The notes beneath the pieces are model-generated. The model was not told where the DNA came from and made no database searches. It saw only the letters and a program-made list of their open reading frames with translations. The translations under genes and the position numbers were made by a program. Below, piece after piece: positions 25,395 through 33,719 of a stretch of DNA of 64,000 nucleotides; within the stretch, counting starts at the first letter, position 1, and each line of letters opens with the position of its first letter. This DNA is from NAT127 sp034717695 (GTDB taxonomy: Bacteria; Pseudomonadota; Gammaproteobacteria; Pseudomonadales; Porticoccaceae). The stretch lies in assembly GCA_034717695.1 (NCBI GenBank), contig JAYELS010000057.1, positions 1 through 64,000 on the forward strand, read 5' to 3'.

Positions 25395-26854
25395 GATCGC
25401 CAGAAGCTCCGCGAGAACACGATCAGGATGGGGAAAATCTCCAGCCGTCCGAACAGCATCGCCAGACACATCAGCCACTTGCCCCCCTCGCTCAGGGTGG
25501 CGAAGGTGGAGGCGGTGTCGCCGTAGCCGATTCCCATGTTGTTGAAGCAGGCGGCCACCGTGCCGAAGGCGGTGAAAAAGTCGTGGCCCGCCGCCACCAG
25601 CCCCCAGGTGAACACGCAGGCGAAAAAAATGTAGAAGAAGAACAGGCTCCACACCGAGCGGATGATGCGCTCCGGCACCGGCTTGCCACCCACCTTGGTG
25701 GCGTAGACACCATTGGGGTGGATCAGCTGCTTGAGCTCGCGGATGCTCTGCTCGTAGAGCAGCAGGAAGCGGATCGCCTTGATGCCGCCGCAGGTGGAGC
25801 CGACGCACCCCCCGAAGAAGCTGGCGCCGAGCAGCAGCAATACCAGGTGCTCCGGCCAGTTGGGGTAGTTGGCGGCGGCGAGGCCGTTGTCGCTCATCAC
25901 CGACGCGGCCTGAAAAAAGCCGTGGACCAGCGCCTCGCCGGCGCCGAATATCCCGAGGCGATAGAGTTCGAGGCAGGTGTAGGACACCACCAGGAGCAGC
26001 ATCAGCGCGAAGAACCGGCACTCCGGGTCCCTCAGGATCGGCGCCAGGCGCCTGCGGTAGATGGCGGCGAAGTACAGGGCGAAGTTGACCGCCGCGAGCA
26101 CCGAGAAAACCCCGCCCACCCACTCGATGGCGAGGCTGTCGTAGTGGCCGAGGCTCGCCCCCCGGGTGGAAAAGCCCCCGAGGGACACGGTGGAGAAGCT
26201 GTGGCAGAGCGCGTCGAACCAGCCCATTCCCGCGGCGTGGTAGGACAGGCCGCAGGCCAATGCCAGCCCCGAATAGATGAACCACAGGTGCTTGGCGGTG
26301 TCCTGCAGCTTCGGCGTCAGCCGCTCCTCCTTGAGTGGGCCCGGCATTTCCGACTGGTAGAGTTTGGTGCCACCGATCCCGAGCAGCGGCAGGATCGCCA
26401 CCGCCAGTACGATGATCCCGAGACCGCCGATGAAGTTGAGCTGGGCGCGGTAATAGAGCAGTGACTTCGGCGTCCCGTCGATATCGGCGAGGACGCTGGC
26501 GCCGGTGGTGGTGATACCGGAAATGCCCTCGAAAACCCCGTCGGCCAGGGTCATTTCCACGCGCCTGTCCAGCAGGAAGGGCAGGGCACTGATAAGGGAG
26601 AAAATCATCCAGAACAGAACCACCACCTGGAAGGCGTCCCGGGTGATCAGGTTGTTCCTGCCATTGGGCGCGGTGGCGCGCCAGCCAATGCCGCCGATGA
26701 TCATGGCGGTGGCGAGGGTGATTGCGAAGGAGGACAGGTCATCCTCGTGGAAGTACAGCCCCACCAGGATCGGGAACAGCATCGAAAGGCTGTAGAGGAG
26801 TACCAGGAAGCTGCACAGGTGCAGCACCGTGATCAGTCGCGAGTGTGTCGCCAT
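25391..26854 (-). CDS. trkH: TrkH-family potassium uptake channel subunit
   Basis: The 487-residue inner-membrane protein has ten or so hydrophobic segments in four repeated M1-P-M2 units. The four pore loops are visible: TTTGAS (~residue 115), STVSLGGFST (~221), SVMSDNGLAA (~313) and CFNNMGIGYGD (~432). Each has the conserved glycine that lines the K+ filter. TrkH needs a cytoplasmic TrkA for gating, which is not in the window. The ATG at 26854 is well placed. The gene is convergent with the KdpE-like regulator; their stop codons overlap. This layout suggests a functional link in potassium homeostasis, which remains inference. Confidence 0.94.
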   Translation of the reverse strand: MATHSRLITVLHLCSFLVLLYSLSMLFPILVGLYFHEDDLSSFAITLATAMIIGGIGWRATAPNGRNNLITRDAFQVVVLFWMIFSLISALPFLLDRRVEMTLADGVFEGISGITTTGASVLADIDGTPKSLLYYRAQLNFIGGLGIIVLAVAILPLLGIGGTKLYQSEMPGPLKEERLTPKLQDTAKHLWFIYSGLALACGLSYHAAGMGWFDALCHSFSTVSLGGFSTRGASLGHYDSLAIEWVGGVFSVLAAVNFALYFAAIYRRRLAPILRDPECRFFALMLLLVVSYTCLELYRLGIFGAGEALVHGFFQAASVMSDNGLAAANYPNWPEHLVLLLLGASFFGGCVGSTCGGIKAIRFLLLYEQSIRELKQLIHPNGVYATKVGGKPVPERIIRSVWSLFFFYIFFACVFTWGLVAAGHDFFTAFGTVAACFNNMGIGYGDTASTFATLSEGGKWLMCLAMLFGRLEIFPILIVFSRSFWRS

Positions 26855-27048
26855 CGAAACGTCTGGCCCTGCAGGGCATGGAACCTGGCCACCATGCTAG
26901 GCAGTGGCGCCGTAACGTATCCATTGCGGACGGCGCGATGGGCGTAAAGAGTGCGTAAAGGCCGTCGTCCGGGCAGCGCGCCGCGGTGGGCGGGGTCTTT
27001 GGCGGAGTGGGGCGGCGAGCGGCGGGGAGGTGCCGCTCGCCCAGGGGA

Positions 27049-27768
27049 TCAGGCGAAGATTTCCGCCAGGAAGTTCACCAGGCTTTGCCAGGAACGGCGG
27101 TCGGCCTTTTCGCTGTACACCGCGCCAAAGCCGGGATCGTTGGCCCCCGGCAGGGTGAAGGCGTGCACGGTGCCGCCGTAGGCGTGGATCTGCCAGTCGG
27201 CGCCGGCGGCGGTGAGTTCGCTGCCAAGGTCGACGATGCTCTGGGGCGGCACCATGGGGTCGTCGTACCCGTGGAGCACCAGCACACTGGCGGTGATCCG
27301 GTTGCCCTCGGTGTTCCCCGGAGGGGTGAACAGGCCGTGGAAGCTGGCCACGCCGCGCACATCCGCGCCGGTGCGGGCGAGATCGAGCACGCACAGGCCG
27401 CCGAAGCAGAAACCCATGGCGGCGACCCGGGCGGCGTCCACCTCGGGCTGCTGGCGCAGGGTGGCGAGTGCCAGCAGGATGCGCTGCTGAAGGGTTTCGC
27501 GGCTGTCGACAAGGGGCTGCATCAGGGCCGCGCATTCCTCGACGCCGTCGCCCTGTTTGCCCTCGCCGTACATATCGATGGCAAAGCCCACGTAGCCGAG
27601 CTCCGCCAGCTTGCGGGCCCTGCCGCGTTCGTGATCGCCACAGCCGGCCCAGGCATGGGACACCATCACGGCCGGGCGCGGCCCGCTGATGGCATCGTCC
27701 CAGGCGAGATGGCCGAGGAAACGGGTGGTGCCGTCGGTGTATTCAACAGTGCGGGATTGAATGGCCAT
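27049..27768 (-). CDS. Dienelactone hydrolase family protein
   Basis: The 239-residue alpha/beta hydrolase has the dienelactone hydrolase pattern with a cysteine nucleophile in GFCFGGLCVL (near residue 119), the Asp of HGYDDPMVPP near residue 171 and the His of GGTVHAFTLP near residue 204. An early HAWAGCGDHE matches the family's oxyanion region. DLH enzymes open cyclic ester intermediates of chlorocatechol breakdown, but most relatives act on unknown esters. It lacks a signal peptide. AAGGAG lies before the ATG at 27768. It stands alone, 280 bp from trkH. No aromatic degradation genes are next to it, so its substrate cannot be set. Confidence 0.88.
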   Translation of the reverse strand: MAIQSRTVEYTDGTTRFLGHLAWDDAISGPRPAVMVSHAWAGCGDHERGRARKLAELGYVGFAIDMYGEGKQGDGVEECAALMQPLVDSRETLQQRILLALATLRQQPEVDAARVAAMGFCFGGLCVLDLARTGADVRGVASFHGLFTPPGNTEGNRITASVLVLHGYDDPMVPPQSIVDLGSELTAAGADWQIHAYGGTVHAFTLPGANDPGFGAVYSEKADRRSWQSLVNFLAEIFA

Positions 27769-28026
27769 GGATGCTCCTTCGAGGCAGATGTCGGTGGGGT
27801 TTATGGAGTGGCCGGAGTGTAATCCGCCTTGGCGGTCGATTCAAAGGCATGGCGGGGGGCGCGGGGTGCGATTCGCCACCCGCCACTGTACAGGAGCTGT
27901 CGAGGCTGCCGATCCCATTCGCGCTGGCTGGAGGGCGCGTCCGGGGCCATTATTTGCCGGGTTTAGCAGGGTTTTGCCGGTTTTCCGGGCGACGCCAAAA
28001 ACTTGCAAAATCCCCGGCGCCGTCGA
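27769..28026. other. Intergenic region before the cold-shock promoter
   Basis: This stretch lies between the divergent hydrolase and cold-shock genes. Apart from the hydrolase ribosome site at its left end I see no gene, strong promoter or extended repeat. CTGTACAG at about 27886 is a simple 8-bp palindrome. Confidence 0.4.
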
Positions 28027-28054
28027 TTGACATTTGGTAGTGAACGATTATATT
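28027..28054 (+). promoter_or_regulatory. Strong sigma-70 promoter of the cold-shock gene
   Basis: A consensus -35 (TTGACA, 28027-28032) and -10 TATATT (28049-28054) are 16 bp apart. The start of transcription should be near 28061. Confidence 0.8.
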
Positions 28055-28060
28055 GGGAAC

Positions 28061-28215
28061 AGCTTGGAATACAGCTTGCTTCATGTAGACCGTCCGAAGT
28101 TTCTACTGCAGTACCTCGTCACGTCGTCATAAGTAACCCCTGAATTTCCTGCTAGGCGTCCGCAAGGGCAATCTTGTTTACCCCGATGGGTATTTTTAGT
28201 TCGAAAGGTTAAGTT
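28061..28215 (+). promoter_or_regulatory. Long cold-shock 5' leader
   Basis: About 155 nt separate the predicted transcription start from the coding sequence. This stretch is clearly lower in GC than its surroundings. Long leaders of this size in cspA-type genes refold with temperature and control stability and translation; I infer the same here from length and gene identity. Confidence 0.6.
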
Positions 28216-28422
28216 ATGTCTACAACTACGGGCACTGTTAAGTGGTTCAACTCCGACAAGGGTTTCGGTTTCATCCAGCAGGATAATGGTCCGGACGTCT
28301 TCGTTCATTTCCGTGCCATCATCGGCGACGGCTTCAGAAAACTGGAAGAAGGTCAGCGCGTTGAGTTCAAGGTGACTCAAGGTCAGAAAGGCCCCCAGGC
28401 TGAGGAAGTCCGGGTGATCTGA
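28216..28422 (+). CDS. CspA-family cold-shock protein
   Basis: The 68-residue single cold-shock domain carries both RNA-binding motifs: KWFNSDKGFGFIQQ (RNP1, ~residues 9-22) and DVFVHF (RNP2, ~27-32). Such proteins bind single-stranded RNA and DNA and melt mRNA structure in the cold or during growth. The ATG follows AAAGG. Codon choice differs somewhat from the neighbours, with more T-ending codons, as is common in highly expressed small genes. The long leader and consensus promoter suggest strong, probably temperature-dependent, expression. A terminator follows, so it is a single-gene unit. Confidence 0.97.
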   Translation: MSTTTGTVKWFNSDKGFGFIQQDNGPDVFVHFRAIIGDGFRKLEEGQRVEFKVTQGQKGPQAEEVRVI

Positions 28423-28445
28423 TCCCCGCCTGAAGAATTTTCAGG

Positions 28446-28477
28446 AAGCCCCGGCGGCCCAGGCTGTCGGGGTTTTT
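28446..28477 (+). terminator. Terminator of the cold-shock gene
   Basis: A stem of CCCCGGC with GTCGGGG (one G-U pair), extended by A-T pairs, is followed by TTTTTA. Confidence 0.8.
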
Positions 28478-28514
28478 ATTTGCCTGTCGAAAACCGGATG
28501 GGGTCGGCGGGCCT

Positions 28515-29789
28515 TCAGTCAAACTCCCGCAGGTCCGAGTTCCGCGCCCCTTCCCCGTGGCCGTTGCCGTTGCTCGCGGGCTCCGCCGGGTCGATCTCCA
28601 GCGACTCCTCGGTGGCGGCGATGCCGATGTGGTAGACGGCGTAGCCCGGCATCACCACCTGGTTCAGGGCCATGCCGATCACCTGCCCCTCGAAGGGGGA
28701 ATGCATGGGAAATTCCAGGTTGTTGATGGGATCCACCACCTTGCCGAGCAGGTCGCCGGGCTTGACCTTGTCGCCCACTTCCACCTTGCTGATCAGCAGC
28801 CCCCCCTGGTCGGTGCGTACCCAGCGGGAATTGAGATAGACCGGCGCGGCGTCGCTCCAGTAGTAGGAGCGTTTGTAGATGCCCATGTTGGTCATCAACG
28901 TCAGGATACGCTCGACCCCATCCTCCACCACATCGGCCTGGATGCGCATCGGCTCCCCCGCTTCCAGGGTCACGGTGGGCACGCCGGCGTCGACGGCGGC
29001 GCGGCGCAGGGATCCCCGGGCGCCCGGGTTGTGGAGCACGATCATGCCGCCAAAACCGTGGACCAGCTGGGTGACCTTTTCGTTGGTCATGTCGGCCCGC
29101 AGCTGGGGCACGTTGGTGCGATGAAAGGAGCCGGTGTGGAGATCCACCAGCGCGTCGCAATGGCGCACCACGTCGTTGAAGAAGCTGAAGGCGATGCGCG
29201 ATGCCGAGCTGCCGGTGGGGTCGCCGGGAAAATAGCGGTTGAGGTCGCGGCGATCCGGCAGATAGCGGGAATTGAGGCGAAAGCCCTGCTGGTTGACGAT
29301 CGGCACACCGATCACGGCGCCGGCCAGTTCCTCCGGACGCAGGCCGAAGAACACCTGGCGAATGATTTCGATGCCGTTGATCTCGTCGCCGTGCACCGCG
29401 CCGGTGAGGCACAGGGTGGGGCCGGGGGCGGCGCCGTTGACCACCAGCACCGGGGTCGGCGCGGCGATGCTCTCGAAGGTGGCCTGGGGCTTCCAGGACA
29501 GGCGCGCGAAGGTGCCGGGGGCGATGGTTTCGCCGAGTACGGTGATGCTGCCGTGCACCATCAGCTTGCCGTTGTCCTCGGCGCGGGGCTTGAGCAGGTC
29601 GGGCAGACGGAAGCCGCCCTCGAAAAGGCCCGTGTGATCCTGGGTCGGCGCCCTGGGCAGTTCCTTGAACGGCCGGGTGGCGGGCGGGCTTCCCTGTGCC
29701 CGGACATCGAGGGCGAGAGCGAGGGGCAGCAGCAACAGGGCCAGACACTTCCAGGGTACCGCGGGGTTCGACAATCTCCGGTCTCCCAT
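28515..29789 (-). CDS. Succinylglutamate desuccinylase/aspartoacylase (M14-like) family, exported
   Basis: The ~424-residue protein begins with a hydrophobic signal (CLALLLLPLALALDVRA), so it is probably periplasmic. Zinc ligands of the carboxypeptidase-like fold are visible: AVHGDEINGIE (His and Glu) and VDLHTGSFH (second His). RRDLNRYFPGD carries substrate-binding Arg/Asn residues typical of the family. A C-terminal hammerhead-like segment (SKVEVGDKVKPGDLLGKV) follows. The family removes acyl groups from amino acids or related molecules; the true substrate is unknown. The start is chosen at the ATG giving the signal peptide; its ribosome site is weak and a longer form from about 29864 cannot be excluded. 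Confidence 0.85.
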   Translation of the reverse strand: MGDRRLSNPAVPWKCLALLLLPLALALDVRAQGSPPATRPFKELPRAPTQDHTGLFEGGFRLPDLLKPRAEDNGKLMVHGSITVLGETIAPGTFARLSWKPQATFESIAAPTPVLVVNGAAPGPTLCLTGAVHGDEINGIEIIRQVFFGLRPEELAGAVIGVPIVNQQGFRLNSRYLPDRRDLNRYFPGDPTGSSASRIAFSFFNDVVRHCDALVDLHTGSFHRTNVPQLRADMTNEKVTQLVHGFGGMIVLHNPGARGSLRRAAVDAGVPTVTLEAGEPMRIQADVVEDGVERILTLMTNMGIYKRSYYWSDAAPVYLNSRWVRTDQGGLLISKVEVGDKVKPGDLLGKVVDPINNLEFPMHSPFEGQVIGMALNQVVMPGYAVYHIGIAATEESLEIDPAEPASNGNGHGEGARNSDLREFD

Positions 29790-30048
29790 GACGATGGGTT
29801 GCAATCCTGTCTGGCTCGGGTCGCGCAGCAGTGACGTGGCCAGTGTATAGGAGGTGCCGTCCATCTCGCCAGTGTGGCGACAGCCCGGGCCGGGGTGGTG
29901 GCGGGCCTTGGCGTGATGAATATCAAGCAATCGATCGATAAGTAAACGTTCTAACAACAGCGGCGGGCGCGGGTAGGTTTGCCATGCCTTTGGCTATGCT
30001 TAGGTTCAACAGCCTTTCGTGTCAGGCCATAACCACAGGGGTAGTTCA

Positions 30049-30603
30049 ATGAAACGGCATTACTTTATCAGCGATAGTCTCGATGACCTGGAGCAGGTTG
30101 AGCTGGAACTGGAAGAGCGGGGGCTGATCAAGCCGCAGATCCATGTGCTCAGTGACAACGAGAGCGAAATCGTCGCCCACCATCTCCACCCGGTGACCGA
30201 TTTCATGAAGACCGACGTCATCAACAGCGGCCTCTGGGGCCTTTGCATCGGTTTGATCGGCGCGTCCCTGGTGGTGGCATCCACCGCCCTGATGGGCTGG
30301 GCGGAGACCATCGGCTGGGCGCCCTTCCTGTTTCTCGCCATTGTGGTACTGGGCTTTTGCACCTGGGAGGGTGGTTTTCTCGGGTTTCAGGAGAAGAACC
30401 GCCGTTTTCGCCGTTTCGAGGAGGTGATCCGCAGCAACCACCACGTGCTGTTCGTGGATGTGGATGCGCGTCAGGAGCCGATACTCGACAGCGTCGTCGC
30501 CCGCCATCCGCGCCTGGTGCCGGCGGGGGACGGGGCGCCGGCCCCGGGCTGGATCATCAGCGGCGAGCAGCAGTTGCGGGATTTCATGCGCTGGGCGCCC
30601 TGA
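30049..30603 (+). CDS. Two-helix membrane protein, conserved, function unknown
   Basis: The 184-residue protein has an N-terminal soluble part resembling a stress-protein fold (MKRHYFISDSLDDLEQVELELEERG), two adjacent membrane helices at ~residues 62-110 (LWGLCIGLIGASLVVASTALMG and FLFLAIVVLGFCTWEGG) and a cytoplasmic C-terminal domain with VLFVDVDARQEP. I recall similar proteins in Pseudomonas under uninformative names such as magnesium transporter or NAD/FAD-using enzyme, but no cofactor motif is visible here. The ATG at 30049 lies after AGGGGTAG. The gene is alone between opposite-strand genes and ends at a strong hairpin terminator. Confidence 0.75.
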   Translation: MKRHYFISDSLDDLEQVELELEERGLIKPQIHVLSDNESEIVAHHLHPVTDFMKTDVINSGLWGLCIGLIGASLVVASTALMGWAETIGWAPFLFLAIVVLGFCTWEGGFLGFQEKNRRFRRFEEVIRSNHHVLFVDVDARQEPILDSVVARHPRLVPAGDGAPAPGWIISGEQQLRDFMRWAP

Positions 30604-30633
30604 GGGCGCGCCAGCGGGATGGGGCTGAATAGA

Positions 30634-30665
30634 GAAGGCCCGGCGGGTCACTCCGCCGGGCCTTC
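30634..30665. terminator. Bidirectional terminator, 13-bp perfect stem
   Basis: GAAGGCCCGGCGG and CCGCCGGGCCTTC pair perfectly around a 6-nt loop. It lies between convergent genes; the T tract is short. Confidence 0.75.
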
Positions 30666-30667
30666 CG

Positions 30668-31033
30668 TCATTCAAACTGGCCTGTTCTGAGCAGCACCAG
30701 GGTACAGGCCTCCTCGGTGGCGATGCCGGCCTCGCGCAGTTGCGCGGCGATGTCCGGCGCCTCGGTGCCGGGGTTGAAGATCACCCTCGCCGGCTTGACG
30801 GCGAGGATATCAGGCACCGCGTCCGGCAGGCGGGCGGGGCCGACATAGACGGTGACCACGTCGATGGGCTCGGGAATATCCCGCAGGCTCCTGTAGGCCT
30901 TGAGGCCACCGACCTCGTCCTGGGTGGGGGAAACGGGAAAAATGCGGTGGTCATTGTCCGCCAGCATTCGCTGCGCCTGATAGGCGGTGCGGTCTGGGGT
31001 GTTGGTGGCGCCGAGAATCGCGACGTTCAGCAT
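30668..31033 (-). CDS. CoA-binding domain protein, YccU-like
   Basis: The 121-residue single Rossmann-type CoA-binding domain has the nucleotide-binding start VAILGATNTPDRTAYQAQRML, the strand-turn IFPVSPTQDEVGGLKAYRSLRDIP, and the VVTVYVGPARLPDAVPDIL and ARVIFNPGTEA segments found in YccU/YneT-type proteins. Such proteins bind CoA or acyl-CoA but have no proven enzyme activity. The ATG at 31033 is the only reasonable start. It is convergent with the two-helix membrane protein and divergent from a lipoprotein gene. There is no operon partner to hint at its role. Confidence 0.87.
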   Translation of the reverse strand: MLNVAILGATNTPDRTAYQAQRMLADNDHRIFPVSPTQDEVGGLKAYRSLRDIPEPIDVVTVYVGPARLPDAVPDILAVKPARVIFNPGTEAPDIAAQLREAGIATEEACTLVLLRTGQFE

Positions 31034-31177
31034 GGGGCTTTGCTACCTGCGTCCGTGGGAGTGGCCGATCATCGCTGCTCGGTGTTTTTCCTGTCAAGAA
31101 CACAGGTTGACCGCGCAGGCACTACACCCAGCGCGCCGTGGTCCAAGGGCCACAGTCCCGAAAAATAGGAGGTAGCC

Positions 31178-31588
31178 ATGCGCGTCATCGTCCCTGCCGT
31201 TCTGTTGCTGTCCGTGTCGCTGGCCCTGCCGATGGGCGGCTGTGCCTCGGCCCCGGCGAAGGAAACCGCTGAGCAAGTCACCCTGTTCGAAAAGGATGCC
31301 CCCGACGTGACCATTCCCGAGAGCCTCGGCTCGCCCCGGGTGCGCAGCTGGCGGGCGGTGGATGATCGCACCCTGATCATCGAGGCCAGTGGCCACGGGG
31401 AACTGGTGGCCACCTTCACCACCCCGTGCCGGGGCATCCGCTTTGCCGAGACCCTGGGCTTTGCCACCCTGGGCCCCTTCGAGCTCGACAAGAGCACCCA
31501 GGTGATCCTGCCGGACGGTACCCGCTGCTACTTCAAGGAGCTAAAGCCCCTCGTCAAGCTGGAGGAACCCGTGGGCGAGGGCGAGTGA
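31178..31588 (+). CDS. Small lipoprotein, DUF6491-like
   Basis: The 136-residue product has a clear lipoprotein signal: positively charged start, hydrophobic VPAVLLLSVSLALPM and the lipobox MGGC with the acylated Cys near residue 23. The mature part (VRSWRAVDDRTLIIEASGHGELVATFTTPCRGI.FAETLGF) matches small periplasmic proteins annotated DUF6491, from memory. The two remaining cysteines could form a disulfide. The ribosome site AGGAGGT is near consensus at a good distance, so expression is probably efficient. Function is unknown. It is convergent with the LTA-synthase-like gene, stops only 9 bp apart. Confidence 0.8.
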   Translation: MRVIVPAVLLLSVSLALPMGGCASAPAKETAEQVTLFEKDAPDVTIPESLGSPRVRSWRAVDDRTLIIEASGHGELVATFTTPCRGIRFAETLGFATLGPFELDKSTQVILPDGTRCYFKELKPLVKLEEPVGEGE

Positions 31589-31597
31589 GGGGGTGCG

Positions 31598-33628
31598 TCA
31601 GCGGGGATCGATGACAGCGGTGCGATCATTGGCAAGGGCGTCGAGGGCGGCGCGGATATAGCTCGTCAGGCGCCGTTCCAGGGACGAAGCGAGGGACGGA
31701 TCCTCGTCACCGCGCCACCTAAGGTCCGGGGAGAAGCTGATCCGGCCCATCTCCGCGCCGCCTTCCGGAGACAGGGTGAGGATATGCTCCCCGGCGATGA
31801 TGGCGGCGGTCTGATCCGATCCTGAGGGCTTGACCACGGCAAAGCCGGGATCCCCGGGAGGGAGGGACAACAGATCCCGCCCCCAGCACTGGTGCCTGAA
31901 GGGCCTGCCCAGCAACGACAGGGCGGTGGGCACGATGTCCACCTGGGAGCCGATCACCGGGTTGCGGGGGCCGAACCGGTCGCGAAGGCCCGGGGCAATC
32001 AACAGCAGCGGCACGTGGAAGCGGTTGAGGTCCACCGCCGAGATCATTTTTTCGCTGGCAAAGCCGTGGTCCCCCACCACCACGAACAGGGTGTCCCGAT
32101 ACCAGGGCTTGTCCCTTATGTGCGAAAAGAATTCCCCCAGCGCCCAGTCCGAGTAACGCATCGCGGTGAGGTGATCGCTGGCGTCTCCGGCGTCCGTCAC
32201 CCTGTCCACCGGCAGAGGATCGGGCAGTGAGAAAGGGGTGTGGTTCGAGAGGGTCTGAATGATGGCGTGGAAGGCTCCCCGGGCCGCCAGGCTGTCGAGC
32301 TCCGCCGCGGCCTGGTTGAATACGTCCTCGTCGGAAACACCCCAGACGCTATCCACGTGCTTGGGGTTATCGATCTGGTCGCGGCCGATGAAGCGATCCA
32401 TGCCCTGGTTGCGGAAGAATCCCGCCTGGTTGTCCCAGCGGAAATCGCCGTTGTATAGGTAGGCATTGTTGTCGGACGCGGCGCCGAACAATGTCGGCAG
32501 GCCGCTGAACTGGTGCAGGCCTTCGGGCTGCTGCATCAGGTATTCGTGGCCCGGGAGGTTCGGGAAGCAGGCCACCGAGGCGAACATGCCCTGGTGGGTG
32601 TGGGTGCCGTTGGCAAAAAAGCGGGTGAAGAGCAGACCTTCCTCCGCCAGCCGATCGAACGCGGGTGTGACACCGTGATCGTCCCCCAGAGCGCCCACAT
32701 AGGCGCCGGCAAAGCTCTCCATGATGATCAGCACGATGTTGCGCACCTCGCCGCCGGGATAGCCATGGCCCGGTTGGTGGTGGCGCTGGATGGGTTGCCG
32801 GTCGGGCAGTTCGAGGCGGTCCCCTGGCTGCAGCACCATGGCGCGGGTGGTGGCGAGGGCGGAGTCGCCATCGACCCGCCGCGTCCACCAGTGGGACTGC
32901 CGGGAGTGGCTTGCGGCGGACGCCGCCTTGATCAGGGTAAAGGTGCCGTTCAGGGCCAGATGGTTGGCAAAAACGTGCTCGCTGTGCACGGCGTCGCCCC
33001 AGCGCAGGGGTGGCCCGGCACTGATGGAGCCGCGGGCGCCGGCGATCACCGCCAGCACAATGGCAAGGCTCGCCAGGGTGCGCCCCGCCAGCTGGGCTGG
33101 CCCGGGGCGCACCGCCCCGGCGTGGTTGGCGGTGGCCCTATCCCCGCGGCGCAAGGCCAGCAACAACAGCCACCACAAGCCCGCGCTGAGCAGCAGGTAG
33201 GGCACCACCGGAAACCCCGCCCAGATCATTCGCGTGACCGTGGCCGGGTCTTCCTTGAGGTACTGGAACACCAGGCTGTTGAGGCGGGTGTGGAACTCCC
33301 GGTAAAAGTCCAGTTCGACCACGCCGAGAAACACCGCCGCGCCGCCGCCGGCGGCCAGCCACAGCCGGGCGATGCGGCGGTTGCCGAGCCCCCGGGGGTG
33401 GAACAAAAAGAGCGCGAGGGGCGCCAGCAGGTAGCAGCTCACCATCAGGTCGAAACGCAGGCCAATGGCAAAGGCCGCCGCTAGGTCCTCGACCGGCAGG
33501 TTTGCCGCGAGCTGCCCGTTGTGCCAGGCCAGCAGCCCCCGCAACAGGGTGAACATGGCCATGAGCGCTGTTGTCGCGAGAAGCAGAAAGCCGGCGTCGC
33601 GCCGCAGGTGCTGGAAATGGGGGTGCAT
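31598..33628 (-). CDS. LTA synthase-like membrane sulfatase (phosphoglycerol/phosphoethanolamine transferase type)
   Basis: The 676-residue protein has five N-terminal membrane helices (to ~residue 220) and a large periplasmic alkaline-phosphatase-type domain. Metal and catalytic features are NIVLIIMESFAGAYVG (Glu ligand), the HTHQGMFASVACFPN segment with the nucleophile threonine, and VVGDHGFASEK with the late Asp-His ligands. Gram-negative relatives add phosphoglycerol or similar head groups to periplasmic glucans or lipids. The exact acceptor here is unknown. RBS is GCGAGG before the ATG at 33628. A short gap separates it from djlA on the same strand, but with 91 bp they may be separately transcribed. 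Confidence 0.88.
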   Translation of the reverse strand: MHPHFQHLRRDAGFLLLATTALMAMFTLLRGLLAWHNGQLAANLPVEDLAAAFAIGLRFDLMVSCYLLAPLALFLFHPRGLGNRRIARLWLAAGGGAAVFLGVVELDFYREFHTRLNSLVFQYLKEDPATVTRMIWAGFPVVPYLLLSAGLWWLLLLALRRGDRATANHAGAVRPGPAQLAGRTLASLAIVLAVIAGARGSISAGPPLRWGDAVHSEHVFANHLALNGTFTLIKAASAASHSRQSHWWTRRVDGDSALATTRAMVLQPGDRLELPDRQPIQRHHQPGHGYPGGEVRNIVLIIMESFAGAYVGALGDDHGVTPAFDRLAEEGLLFTRFFANGTHTHQGMFASVACFPNLPGHEYLMQQPEGLHQFSGLPTLFGAASDNNAYLYNGDFRWDNQAGFFRNQGMDRFIGRDQIDNPKHVDSVWGVSDEDVFNQAAAELDSLAARGAFHAIIQTLSNHTPFSLPDPLPVDRVTDAGDASDHLTAMRYSDWALGEFFSHIRDKPWYRDTLFVVVGDHGFASEKMISAVDLNRFHVPLLLIAPGLRDRFGPRNPVIGSQVDIVPTALSLLGRPFRHQCWGRDLLSLPPGDPGFAVVKPSGSDQTAAIIAGEHILTLSPEGGAEMGRISFSPDLRWRGDEDPSLASSLERRLTSYIRAALDALANDRTAVIDPR

Positions 33629-33719
33629 GGATGCCTCGCCGTTGTCGGTGAGGCATGGTGAACGGGGATTCTTAACGGTTACTTAACGGTGGGGACGCCC
33701 CACGGGAAGAGGCGGGGCC

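Noticed and set aside
27880..27900. LexA-like box (CTGTACAG...)
   Set aside because: The CTGT-N8-ACAG spacing is not met; only an 8-bp simple palindrome exists.
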